Counted from the first letter of the stretch, positions 6,535 through 12,382 are shown. The stretch: 35,990 nucleotides of DNA from Clostridia bacterium (GCA_017483125.1 JAFULU010000354.1:1-35990), one strand, 5' to 3'. The notes: generated by a model not told the origin, from the letters alone. Numbers and translations: made by a program.

Positions 6535-7238
6535 AGCTTGCCCTCCTCACGCATTCTGAAGTATTCCTCGGTGGAGATCACCTTCGGAGCCGGACTTTTC
6601 TCCTCAGTGAGCCATTCGGCTTTGAAGCCGCGCCAGGAATTGGCGGCTGAGAGAGCGACGCATTCCTCCGGAGTCTTGCCGGACTTCTCTATCTCGGAGA
6701 CCAGAGTCTTGAAGGCCGTCAGAGTGTTCGAGGCCTTCAGTTTCTTCCGGACCGTCATCCAGTCGGTTGCCGTCTGATGGGAGACTCCTATCCGCTCAAG
6801 AGCGCCAAGAAAATCGGCGTCGCTATTTATGTTTATGTTATAATATTTATTATATAATTTAATATTACCTTGGGGTGGAACAATTTGCGACGGTAGTGGA
6901 ACAATTTGCGACGGTAGTGGAACAATTTGCGACGGTAGTGGAATATTTTGCGACGGTAGTGGAATATTTTGCGACACCCTGTAGTTCTTGTTCATCTTGC
7001 CTTTCCCTCCTTCATCGCACTCTATGACTCCCATGTCGCGGAACTCCTTCAGGTAGCGAAGCACTGTCTTCCTGTCCACGCCCACCCACTTGGCGATATA
7101 GTCGAGATCCCCGAAGAAGACGCCCTTCCCGCCTGCGGAGAACTGGTAGATGATCGCGAACGTCGCCCTCTCGTTCATCGTCTTCCCGTAGGGCAGCATC
7201 CACTCCTGTATGTTGAGATAACTTCCTTCCATTGTCAA
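6531..7238 (-). CDS. Replication initiator with winged HTH and internal repeats
   Basis: A 235-residue protein. Residues about 40-87 form a winged helix-turn-helix (DLDYIAKWVGVDRKTVLRYL, then DMGVIECDEGGKGK). Residues 89-122 are five copies of a seven-residue unit (SQNIPLP or SQIVPLP) encoded by the 21-bp iterons. Then comes an Asn/Tyr/Ile-rich stretch encoded by an AT-rich block, and a C-terminal helical domain (150-215) ending in WRGFKAEW. This matches initiators of the lambda O type: DNA-binding domain, origin repeats in the coding region, and a helicase-recruiting C-terminus followed at once by the helicase gene. Binding to its own repeats is inference. Confidence 0.85.
   Translation of the reverse strand: MTMEGSYLNIQEWMLPYGKTMNERATFAIIYQFSAGGKGVFFGDLDYIAKWVGVDRKTVLRYLKEFRDMGVIECDEGGKGKMNKNYRVSQNIPLPSQNIPLPSQIVPLPSQIVPLPSQIVPPQGNIKLYNKYYNININSDADFLGALERIGVSHQTATDWMTVRKKLKASNTLTAFKTLVSEIEKSGKTPEECVALSAANSWRGFKAEWLTEEKSPAPKVISTEEYFRMREEGKL
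6823..6868 (-). other. AT-rich block, candidate origin unwinding element
   Basis: A stretch of about 46 bases made almost wholly of A and T inside an otherwise GC-rich gene, immediately beside the iteron array. It encodes the low-complexity peptide IKLYNKYYNININS of the initiator. In lambda the same order (iterons, then AT-rich DNA within O) forms the origin, and melting begins in the AT-rich part. Confidence 0.65.
6875..6979 (+). repeat. Five 21-bp direct repeats (origin iterons)
   Basis: Five head-to-tail units start at 6875, 6896, 6917, 6938 and 6959. Each begins GTGGAA and has the core TTTGCGAC. The first three are identical over 21 bases; the fourth and fifth carry a two-base change (CAA to TAT) and the fifth diverges after the core. 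The 21-bp period is exactly seven codons and two helical turns, so sites would lie on one face of the helix. They are within the initiator gene, next to an AT-rich block. Confidence 0.85.
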
Positions 7239-7582
7239 GCCTCCTTTATTGTGACCAGGTATGCTTCCCCTCCGCCTACGGGTACATAGCTTTCCACGCC
7301 TGCCCCTATTTCGGGAGGGTTGTCCAGGATGACCCGCGCCACGCCGTCAACATTGAATTTCTTCACGTACTCCTTCCATGATTGTCCGGACAGCCTGAAC
7401 GCCCGCTGAAAGGCGGGAACGAAAGTGTTGAGGTCCACCCATGACTTGTCCGCCATATGCTGGAGCCAATCCATTTCCATGAACTGCTCCGGATAGATCA
7501 CGTAGTCTCCCATAGGCCTGTGGACCCATATGATGCCCTTGTCGTCCACGAACCACCTGAATTTGGTCTTGTCGTTTTCCAT
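7235..7582 (-). CDS. Hypothetical protein upstream of the initiator
   Basis: A 115-residue soluble protein (FRWFVDDKGIIWVHRPMGDY, then FVPAFQRAFRLSGQSWKEYV). It starts with a Trp-rich beta region and ends with a short strand (AYLVTIKEA). Its stop overlaps the initiator start as ATGA, so it is part of the replication block. I do not recognise the family. The leader of this gene contains the hairpin and antisense RNA candidate at 7571-7663. Confidence 0.7.
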   Translation of the reverse strand: MENDKTKFRWFVDDKGIIWVHRPMGDYVIYPEQFMEMDWLQHMADKSWVDLNTFVPAFQRAFRLSGQSWKEYVKKFNVDGVARVILDNPPEIGAGVESYVPVGGGEAYLVTIKEA

Positions 7583-7599
7583 GATAATTTTTACCTTTG
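7571..7599 (+). promoter_or_regulatory. Plus-strand promoter-like site within leftward operon
   Basis: TTG at 7569-7571 is followed after 20 bases by TACCTTTG at 7592-7599, matching the Bacteroidota pattern of a TTTG-type -33 box and TAnnTTTG -7 box. It points rightward, against all neighbouring genes, and leads into the hairpin ending at 7661. Confidence 0.45.
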
Positions 7600-7604
7600 C
7601 GGCA

Positions 7605-7663
7605 ACTTGTTCAACATATGCCCGCTGGTTCCCTGCCGCTCTTATGGGGTCAGCGGGTTTTCC
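7605..7663 (+). ncRNA. Candidate plus-strand small RNA with terminator hairpin
   Basis: Starting at the predicted initiation point of the promoter-like site, about 60 bases run to a hairpin with stem CCCGCTG (7621-7627) and CAGCGGG (7651-7657), followed by TTTT. The loop contains a further CCC/GGG pairing. Promoter plus intrinsic terminator with no ORF between them is what a small RNA gene looks like. It would be antisense to the leader of the gene at 7235-7582 and just upstream of replication genes. The same hairpin would also fold in the leftward mRNA. Confidence 0.4.
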
Positions 7664-7716
7664 TTACCACATCCTTCCAGGTCGTTTCTTCGGGAGCATG
7701 AAGCGCCCCCGACGGC

Positions 7717-8088
7717 CTAGAAAGGCAGATCTTCCCCGTCTTCAGCCTGTTTCGCGTTCGGTCTTGCCGGAGGATCTTCCCGTTTCGTCTCCGCGCCTAC
7801 CTTGTCCACGGCCTTAACCCTGACGCGGGAGTACCATGCCTCGGTCTTCTCGGAATACGAAGCGGTCACCCTGTAGGTGAGCTCCACCATGTCGCCCATC
7901 TTGATCCCCTGCTTCTTCATGTACACGGCTTCCTCTTCGGAGATCTCTCCGCAGAAGTCATCCGTGTACCTGCCCTCGTCGATGTCTATCTTGACGGTGC
8001 AGCTTCCTCCGGACCGCCCGTTCTTCGCGGTCCAGGTTCTCATCGGGGATACCCATGTGAGCTTTCCCCTCACTTTCATGTCTTCCAT
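7717..8088 (-). CDS. SSB-like OB-fold protein (DUF3127-like) with DLPF tip
   Basis: A 123-residue protein beginning MEDMKVRGKLTWVSPMRTW. The body resembles DUF3127-type OB folds: an RGKL strand, a GRSGGSCTVKIDIDEG strand, GIKMGDMVELTYRV, and AWYSRVRVKAVDKV. After a basic, disordered linker it ends EDGEDLPF, like the acidic DDDLPF tip by which SSB recruits partner proteins. I infer a phage single-strand DNA-binding protein. The ORF is open to 8172, but the ATG at 8088 lies one base before the upstream stop (8090-8092) and fits the domain start. A noncoding stretch of 134 bases follows. Confidence 0.75.
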   Translation of the reverse strand: MEDMKVRGKLTWVSPMRTWTAKNGRSGGSCTVKIDIDEGRYTDDFCGEISEEEAVYMKKQGIKMGDMVELTYRVTASYSEKTEAWYSRVRVKAVDKVGAETKREDPPARPNAKQAEDGEDLPF

Positions 8089-8089
8089 A

Positions 8090-8338
8090 CTATGCCAATT
8101 TTTTGATGTAATACGCTTTGAATGATTTGCCCGACTTCGGAGCCGTCTCCCACTCGCTCGCCACCACTTCATCCGTCCCTTCGAGCATCTTCTTGATTTC
8201 CGCTATCCTCGCACCGAGGCGGTAGCACCCGAACTTCCGGGCCGCTTCGAGCTGGGTGATCCTGTTCCCCTCCCTCATGTGAAGGAGGATCTTCTGCTTC
8301 TGGGAGGTCGTGCTCCCTGTGTTGACGTTCGGTATCAT
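8090..8338 (-). CDS. Winged HTH protein (HTH_39-like)
   Basis: An 82-residue DNA-binding protein. The core QKQKILLHMREGNRITQLEA followed by FGCYRLGARIAEIKKM matches the small helix-turn-helix family often found in Bacteroidales phage replication blocks, and the end SFKAYYIKKLA forms the wing. It precedes the SSB-like gene by one base. Upstream lies a terminator-like hairpin (8363-8394), so some transcription of this block may depend on read-through or an unrecognised promoter. The target is unknown. Confidence 0.8.
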   Translation of the reverse strand: MIPNVNTGSTTSQKQKILLHMREGNRITQLEAARKFGCYRLGARIAEIKKMLEGTDEVVASEWETAPKSGKSFKAYYIKKLA

Positions 8339-8362
8339 ATCTTGAGTCTTTTTGAGTTTCCT

Positions 8363-8394
8363 TTAAAATCCCTCCGGCTATCACTTCCGGAGGG
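8363..8394 (-). terminator. Hairpin terminator downstream of tRNA-like element
   Basis: A perfect 8-bp stem, CCCTCCGG (8370-8377) with CCGGAGGG (8387-8394), and a 9-base loop. On the minus strand it is followed by ATTTTAAA. It lies just downstream of the tRNA-like element and 5' of the gene at 8090-8338, so it would end or attenuate leftward transcripts from 10.35 kb. Confidence 0.55.
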
Positions 8395-8436
8395 AAGACG
8401 TGTACTAAACCATAAACAGTTGACGCCTCGCGGCGG

Positions 8437-8520
8437 TGGTAGGGAGTGGAGGAATCGAACCTCCGGGCGCTTCGCTTGCGGAATACAAAAACCTATAAAC
8501 ACCTTACCCACTGCGCCCCC
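8437..8520 (-). tRNA. tRNA-like element with clear T arm and CCA, poor 5' half
   Basis: On the minus strand a textbook T arm (GGAGG, loop TTCGATT, CCTCC; 8448-8464) is followed by a 7-base acceptor strand ACTCCCT, an A discriminator and an encoded CCA (8437-8439). A D-arm-like GCGCAGTGGGTAAGGTGT occurs upstream at about the right distance. However, no matching 5' acceptor strand (AGGGAGT) is found in place, no convincing five-pair anticodon stem forms, and a long GC-rich variable region lies between. It is a degenerate tRNA, a tRNA mimic or an attachment-site remnant. I cannot assign an anticodon. Confidence 0.4.
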
Positions 8521-8617
8521 GAGCCCACGGGTCCCCTGTATGTCACTTGTCGAGCGCTATAGCACCCTTCCGGATTCTCCTGTACCGGGCATCCTTCCGA
8601 TAGCTCAGCGCGAAGAG

Positions 8618-8788
8618 CTACACCCTGGAGCTGTCCATCTCGGGAAGATCCTGATGCGCGAACTCCATGGCGTCGCCCTGCCTGTCCCCGAAGTTCCTGA
8701 GCGGTGCCCACCGCCCGTAACCTCTCCCGTCGTCCAGATATGCGCTCACGACATATCCGTCCGGTGTGTTCTCCACCTGCGTCATCAT
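8618..8788 (-). CDS. Small hypothetical protein, frame open past its TAG
   Basis: A 56-residue protein (start MMTQVENTPDGYVVSAYLDD; end MDSSRV). Its ATG overlaps the upstream stop as ATGA. The N-terminal part looks like a small beta domain with a conserved-looking GYGRWAPLRNFGD. After the TAG at 8618-8620 the same frame stays open for 24 codons of basic, coding-like sequence (LFALSYRKDARYRRIRKG) to a TGA at 8543-8545. The TAG lies at the base of a perfect 6-bp hairpin (TAGCTC with GAGCTA). The full product could therefore be 81 residues if the stop is read through or is a recent mutation. Confidence 0.65.
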   Translation of the reverse strand: MMTQVENTPDGYVVSAYLDDGRGYGRWAPLRNFGDRQGDAMEFAHQDLPEMDSSRV

Positions 8789-9105
8789 AGCGGATGGCTC
8801 TGATATTCTCCCTCTATGGGGATGAACTTGAGGACAGGACCCTCGTCTCCGATGTGGACAAACACGCACCCGCCGTATCGGACGAACGAGTCCCAATTGA
8901 CGCCCCCGACGTTGCCCCCCTTCGGGTAACCGGCTGCCATCGCCGCGAGCTTTGACGAGAGGTCGTTGATGTCTTCCGTGTAGAAGATGTGGTTGTCGTA
9001 CTCCCTGGCTACGGAGAAGAGATCGCTCTGCCACTTCTTCCAGTAGGATTTGCTGAGACCGCAATCGAGCATGAAGCGGTAGTTGAAAATCACCTTGTCG
9101 TCCAT
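8785..9105 (-). CDS. Hypothetical protein
   Basis: A 106-residue soluble protein (MDDKVIFNYRFMLDCGLSKS, then FYTEDINDLSSKLAAMAAGY). It appears alpha/beta with a C-terminal strand pair (FVHIGDEGPVLKFIPIEGEY). No motif I recognise. It is coupled to the downstream gene by a four-base overlap and follows the two-TM peptide gene by two bases, which supports operon membership. Confidence 0.7.
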   Translation of the reverse strand: MDDKVIFNYRFMLDCGLSKSYWKKWQSDLFSVAREYDNHIFYTEDINDLSSKLAAMAAGYPKGGNVGGVNWDSFVRYGGCVFVHIGDEGPVLKFIPIEGEYQSHPL

Positions 9106-9107
9106 GG

Positions 9108-9290
9108 CTACGCCTCCCTTTCTTCTTTGCAGAATCCTCTTCCGAGGTCATATGCGATGTATGCGAAGCAGAAGCACAACAGGGCCGCTCCCCCGTCGGA
9201 TCTGAACGCGCTGGCAATCGCGAGGACCGCCATGAGTAGTGCCGCCACATAGGCGAGAAGGGTTTCACCCCTTGAAAAAAACTTGTTCAT
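9108..9290 (-). CDS. Two-TM small membrane protein
   Basis: A 60-residue protein with two hydrophobic segments, about residues 9-28 (TLLAYVAALLMAVLAIASAF) and 33-50 (GAALLCFCFAYIAYDLGR), and charged ends. It is predicted to be an inner-membrane hairpin. Such small early-expressed membrane proteins in phages may alter host membrane functions or exclude other phages, but no motif supports a specific role. It lies downstream of a large inverted repeat (9318-9371). Confidence 0.65.
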   Translation of the reverse strand: MNKFFSRGETLLAYVAALLMAVLAIASAFRSDGGAALLCFCFAYIAYDLGRGFCKEEREA

Positions 9291-9317
9291 GATATCTGGT
9301 TTTTAGTGTTTCACTTT

Positions 9318-9371
9318 AGCGCCCCGGTAGTTGAAAAGCCAATTGATGATGTGTATATGCACCGGGGCGCT
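9318..9371. repeat. Perfect 11-bp inverted repeat, 32-bp spacer
   Basis: AGCGCCCCGGT (9318-9328) and ACCGGGGCGCT (9361-9371) are exact reverse complements in the noncoding gap between 9291 and 9377. Neither strand shows a T run after the stem, so it is not a classic intrinsic terminator. It would form a very stable RNA stem in the leader of the two-TM gene, or serve as a regulator site. Confidence 0.7.
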
Positions 9372-9377
9372 GTCGCA

Positions 9378-9713
9378 TCACTGCGATATCCGCTCGAACT
9401 CAACATACCCGACGACCTTGTCATTGCCTTCGAGGATGTCCACCGCGGTCCCTCTGATGAAGGCTATCCGGAGTCTCCCCGTCCTGGGTTCCGGCCCGAA
9501 TATCCTCAGCCGGACCGGAGTGGTCCTCTTCGACGAAGCCCGTGCCTTGAGAGCTTGGGCCTCGCCCTGGGCGACCATCGTCCGGATCTGCCCCATATTC
9601 CACCCTTCCTTGTTGGCGAGCGACATCTTCTTCTCCGCGAACCACGTCCGGAGGTGGCGTGTCACCAGCGTGGGTGACGGTACCGAAATGCGGGTTATGG
9701 TAAATTCTTCCAT
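9378..9713 (-). CDS. Hypothetical basic protein
   Basis: A 111-residue basic protein. The N-terminal part reads MEEFTITRISVPSPTLVTRH. A central segment (SLANKEGWNMGQIRTMVAQG) looks like a helix-turn-helix-sized helical pair, and the C-terminal part is beta-rich (VRLRIFGPEP, VVGYVEFERIS). I do not recognise the family. A terminator separates it from the upstream excisionase-like gene, so it starts a second segment of the early operon. Confidence 0.6.
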   Translation of the reverse strand: MEEFTITRISVPSPTLVTRHLRTWFAEKKMSLANKEGWNMGQIRTMVAQGEAQALKARASSKRTTPVRLRIFGPEPRTGRLRIAFIRGTAVDILEGNDKVVGYVEFERISQ

Positions 9714-9726
9714 CTTGCTTTCTTTT

Positions 9727-9757
9727 AAAAACCCGGAGGAGCTCCCACCCGTCCGGG
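9727..9757 (-). terminator. Intrinsic terminator after first early genes
   Basis: On the minus strand CCCGGA and TCCGGG (9732-9737 with 9752-9757) pair around a 14-base loop and are followed by TTTTTAAAAG. It stands between the excisionase-like gene and the gene at 9378-9713. It could split the early operon, with antitermination or partial read-through needed for replication genes. Confidence 0.6.
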
Positions 9758-9785
9758 GCAGTCAAAACGAACTTCCAAATATGGC

Positions 9786-10016
9786 TTACTTGGTCTCTCT
9801 CATTACCTTGTCAAGGTCCGATTTCATCACTCCTTTCCTCTTCCCCCTCGTCACCGTCCTGACGAGATTCCTGTACCGCCACTCCCTGAGGGTCCTCGGT
9901 GCACAACCGCAATAGTCGACGGCTTCAGCGAAGGTGAAGAACTGGTCTTCCCTCAGTTCAGCGAGGACCTGTTCCAGGAGATCACCAATATGGTGCAGGT
10001 ATTCGTCGGTGCTCAT
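9786..10016 (-). CDS. Excisionase-like HTH protein
   Basis: A 76-residue protein with an HTH_17/MerR-like domain at about residues 26-72: FTFAEAVDYCGCAPRTLREW, then RNLVRTVTRGKRKG. This is the size and fold of phage and conjugative-element excisionases, which direct integrase toward excision. I start it at 10016, where ATG overlaps the previous stop, rather than at 10205. It is among the first genes of the early leftward operon, opposite the integrase and repressor. It could instead be a transcription regulator. Confidence 0.7.
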   Translation of the reverse strand: MSTDEYLHHIGDLLEQVLAELREDQFFTFAEAVDYCGCAPRTLREWRYRNLVRTVTRGKRKGVMKSDLDKVMRETK

Positions 10017-10234
10017 CGTGTATGGACATTGAGGACGACCTTGAGGTTGTCGTAGTCCGTCCGGAAGGAGAACTTGACGGGCAGGGTCTTCTCCCTGTTC
10101 ATCTGGTAGCCAGTGGTCACCAGCGCCTTCACAGCCGAGGCGGACTCGCACTGGATCTCCTTCTCGGACTCCCCGAGAGGGATGGATGACAGGGCCGCCC
10201 GCCACTTGTGTTCTAAAAGGTACTTGTCGAACAT
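10013..10234 (-). CDS. First early-operon protein, unknown
   Basis: A 73-residue protein (MFDKYLLEHKWRAALSSIPL, then FSFRTDYDNLKVVLNVHTR). It is the promoter-proximal gene of the leftward early operon, about 110 bases downstream of the predicted start from the promoter at 10352-10380. Family and function are not recognised. The position, like cro or an anti-repressor, would suit a regulator, but no helix-turn-helix is apparent. Confidence 0.65.
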   Translation of the reverse strand: MFDKYLLEHKWRAALSSIPLGESEKEIQCESASAVKALVTTGYQMNREKTLPVKFSFRTDYDNLKVVLNVHTR

Positions 10235-10250
10235 TAGTTATTCCGATTTA

Positions 10251-10280
10251 TTGTTTTTAAAACCGGAGGGCGTATCTTTG
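10251..10280 (+). promoter_or_regulatory. Rightward promoter for repressor/lipoprotein
   Basis: TTG at 10251-10253 and TATCTTTG at 10273-10280, separated by 19 bases, match the Bacteroidota TTTG / TAnnTTTG promoter pattern. Transcription would start near 10287 and cross the opposing early promoter before reaching the repressor ATG at 10408, giving a leader of about 120 bases. Confidence 0.6.
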
Positions 10281-10351
10281 CGGTAGGTAACTTGCGACAT
10301 TACACACCTTTGCGATATAACGGTACTCCCGTCCGGTGGATTAGTTATGTG

Positions 10352-10380
10352 CAAAGATAGCACTTTTTGTATTAAAACAA
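10352..10380 (-). promoter_or_regulatory. Leftward early promoter
   Basis: Read on the minus strand, TTG (10378-10380) and TATCTTTG (10352-10359), separated by 18 bases, match the Bacteroidota pattern. It points at the early operon. It faces the rightward promoter at 10251-10280, so the two transcripts overlap by roughly 60 bases. Confidence 0.6.
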
Positions 10381-10390
10381 TACTTTTTGT
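10362..10390. promoter_or_regulatory. Paired operator-like repeats
   Basis: ACTTTTTGT occurs twice (10362-10370 and 10382-10390), 20 bases apart, i.e. two helical turns. One copy lies in the spacer of the leftward promoter and the other just upstream of its -33 box, immediately before the repressor gene. This is where a CI-type protein would be expected to bind to silence early genes. Confidence 0.55.
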
Positions 10391-10407
10391 GAGAAAAATA
10401 TTCCAAT

Positions 10408-10725
10408 ATGTGCGATTTGAAGAAAAGACTCGCCCGCATCAAGGCTGACTACGGCCTGACGCAAGAACAGATTGCGACCGAACTGGGAATGAGCCGGACG
10501 TATATGTCCGCGGTCGCAAGCGGGAGATATCCCTACACTGATAGTCTGAAGAAGAAGATAGACTCAGTCTTTCCGCCTTCCGGAGAAAAGCGGGAAGAAA
10601 AGAATGGGGTGTTCATCCCCGAAGAACTTGTTCAGATGTTCAATAATATGAGCGAGACCATCCGAATACAAGCGAGGCGCCTTGAAGAACTTGAAGGCGG
10701 TAAAGCCAAACAGGATGTCGGATAG
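10408..10725 (+). CDS. CI-like HTH_3 (Xre family) repressor
   Basis: A 105-residue protein with an N-terminal Xre/HTH_3 domain (residues 5-54; LTQEQIATELGMSRTYMSAV is the helix-turn-helix). The C-terminal half has a possible coiled coil (about 70-95, MSETIRIQARRLEELEG) for dimerisation. There is no LexA/S24 protease domain, so induction is not by RecA self-cleavage. It is the first gene of the rightward lysogeny unit and lies beside two ACTTTTTGT repeats at the leftward early promoter, which it probably represses. Confidence 0.88.
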   Translation: MCDLKKRLARIKADYGLTQEQIATELGMSRTYMSAVASGRYPYTDSLKKKIDSVFPPSGEKREEKNGVFIPEELVQMFNNMSETIRIQARRLEELEGGKAKQDVG

Positions 10726-10762
10726 TAAAATTTACGCCAAGTTATAAAAGTAAATAATTTTT

Positions 10763-11218
10763 ATGAGAAGAGTATTATCACTGATTGCATTAGTGGTCAT
10801 ATTGACAAGTTGCGGAATGACGGCCACCACGAGCAGGGTCACCGAAGTTGGATTCCTGGACTATCGCCCGTTCACGGAACAGGGGTTTTGGCTAAGCGCT
10901 GATCCCTACATGGGAGATCACATCCCGATAGGGCAGATATACCTCAAAGTGTCTCCGGGCAGGGAAGTGAAAGAAACGGTAAAGAAGGACACCGGCGACG
11001 GCAGAAAATTCGAGGATGGAGTATACGGGACGAGAACTCGCACCTTTGCCGGACTCGAGAAGATCTCATCGGGAGAGCTCCTGCAGATGGCCGTGGACGT
11101 AGCCAAGGAGGCCGGAGCCGACGGCATAGCGGATCTCGAGACGAGGGTGGTCTATGCGGCAGGTTTGGACATCGTGGATTATTACGAGGTGTCCGGAATG
11201 GCCATCAAAAGGAAATAG
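10763..11218 (+). CDS. Lysogenic lipoprotein (moron)
   Basis: A 151-residue protein with a lipoprotein signal peptide (MRRVLSLIALVVILTSC, lipidation at Cys17). The mature part contains GFLDYRPFTEQGFWLS and IPIGQIYLKVSPG, and ends ADLETRVVYAAG and YYEVSGMAIKRK, a beta-rich domain of a kind often seen in Bacteroides lipoproteins; the end resembles YbjQ-type folds. It shares the rightward unit with the repressor, so it should be made in the lysogen. A role in surface change or exclusion of other phages is likely by analogy, not shown. Its stop abuts the convergent integrase stop with no gap. Confidence 0.85.
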   Translation: MRRVLSLIALVVILTSCGMTATTSRVTEVGFLDYRPFTEQGFWLSADPYMGDHIPIGQIYLKVSPGREVKETVKKDTGDGRKFEDGVYGTRTRTFAGLEKISSGELLQMAVDVAKEAGADGIADLETRVVYAAGLDIVDYYEVSGMAIKRK

Positions 11219-12382
11219 CTATTTGAAGAAGTCGGCCTTCGCCAGCAGATCTGCGCCTTCCTCCCTCGACACCTTGATGTACTTGAGGAAGGTGGCGTCA
11301 TCCTTGTGTCCGGTGAGGAACCGGCATATCCTGATGGGCACGCCCTCCAGGTAGAGGTTGGTCGCCCCGGATCTGCGGGCTGTATGGGTGGAGATCAGTT
11401 CCCACTTCTCATGGGTGGAGATGACGGTCTTCCCTCCCTTCGTGATCCGGGTCTGCACCTTGGAGGTGAATCCGGCCTTCTTGCAGATGCTCTTCAGGGC
11501 GCGGTTGATCGCCTGCTCGGTGAGTACGGGAGCCTTGCCTCCCCACCGCTGGAGGATCTCCATCACCCTGGGCGCACAGGGCATCACCACTTCGCCTCCC
11601 GTCTTTGGCTGGATGAAGCGGATCTTCCCGCCCGAGATGTTGTCCAGCGAGAGCTTTGAGTAGTTCTGGAACCTAGCCGCTGTGTAGTAGCCGAGGAAGA
11701 ACAGGTCACGCGCTTTCCTCTCGGTCTCGTCCGTCAGATCCAACTCCCAAAGGTCCTCCATCTCGCCCCTGTCCAGGTAGACGGTGTCGGACGTCTCGTA
11801 CCGCCTCGGGAATGACTTGTAGGCGGCATTTGAATGGTACCCGCGAATCTCGCCCTCATGCATCACGGTCCTCACCTTGGAGGTGATGGTGGAGATGTAG
11901 TTGAGGGAGTATCCCGCCTTCTTCATGAGCGCGTCGAGCCGGAAGTGCCAATCCCCGTCAATCTCTTCCCAGTCATCCTTCTTCCCCATGAACGAGGAAG
12001 CGACCCTGTAGGCGTTGGCCCTCCATTTTTTGGAAGGGCATTCCCTTTCCGCGAACTCCCGGAAGTATTCCCAGAAGGTCGGACGGGCGGTGGGAACCAC
12101 GGCTACCCCGCCGCCGAGGCCGTAGGTTATGGCCTCCTCGACTTCCTGGAAGGACATCAACGGCTTTTCCCGCTGGAGCAGCCTGTTCTCTATGGCGGTC
12201 AGTTCCTCCGAGACCGCGAGATCCTTGAACCTGGAGCGGACCGTTTTCCCCTTCGGATTGTATAATTTCGTGTTGACGCTTATGCCGGTGGCCTTACGCC
12301 AGATCTTCCCCCTGTGGCTGACCACGAGGCGGACGGGCGAAGTCTCCCTTTCGGGATGGGTGAGCTGGAAAGAGTGTGTCAT
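11219..12382 (-). CDS. int: Tyrosine-recombinase integrase
   Basis: A 387-residue phage integrase of the tyrosine recombinase family that would recombine attP with the host attB. The N-terminus (to about 100) looks like the arm-binding domain of Bacteroidetes integrases. A SAM-like core-binding domain covers about 105-200. The catalytic domain shows the first Arg in YYTAARFQNYSKL, the HTARRS box, the TGHK box and the Tyr in FLKYIKVS near the C-terminus. The ORF is open to 12727, but that extension is low-complexity and covers repeats and terminators, so I start at 12382. It lies beside the presumed attP and is convergent with the lipoprotein gene. Confidence 0.95.
   Translation of the reverse strand: MTHSFQLTHPERETSPVRLVVSHRGKIWRKATGISVNTKLYNPKGKTVRSRFKDLAVSEELTAIENRLLQREKPLMSFQEVEEAITYGLGGGVAVVPTARPTFWEYFREFAERECPSKKWRANAYRVASSFMGKKDDWEEIDGDWHFRLDALMKKAGYSLNYISTITSKVRTVMHEGEIRGYHSNAAYKSFPRRYETSDTVYLDRGEMEDLWELDLTDETERKARDLFFLGYYTAARFQNYSKLSLDNISGGKIRFIQPKTGGEVVMPCAPRVMEILQRWGGKAPVLTEQAINRALKSICKKAGFTSKVQTRITKGGKTVISTHEKWELISTHTARRSGATNLYLEGVPIRICRFLTGHKDDATFLKYIKVSREEGADLLAKADFFK

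Noticed and set aside
8590..8640. Plus-strand tRNA D-arm lookalike (TAGCTCAG and GAGCTA)
   Set aside because: No T arm, acceptor pairing or CCA follows on that strand; the palindrome is explained by the hairpin at the TAG of the minus-strand ORF.
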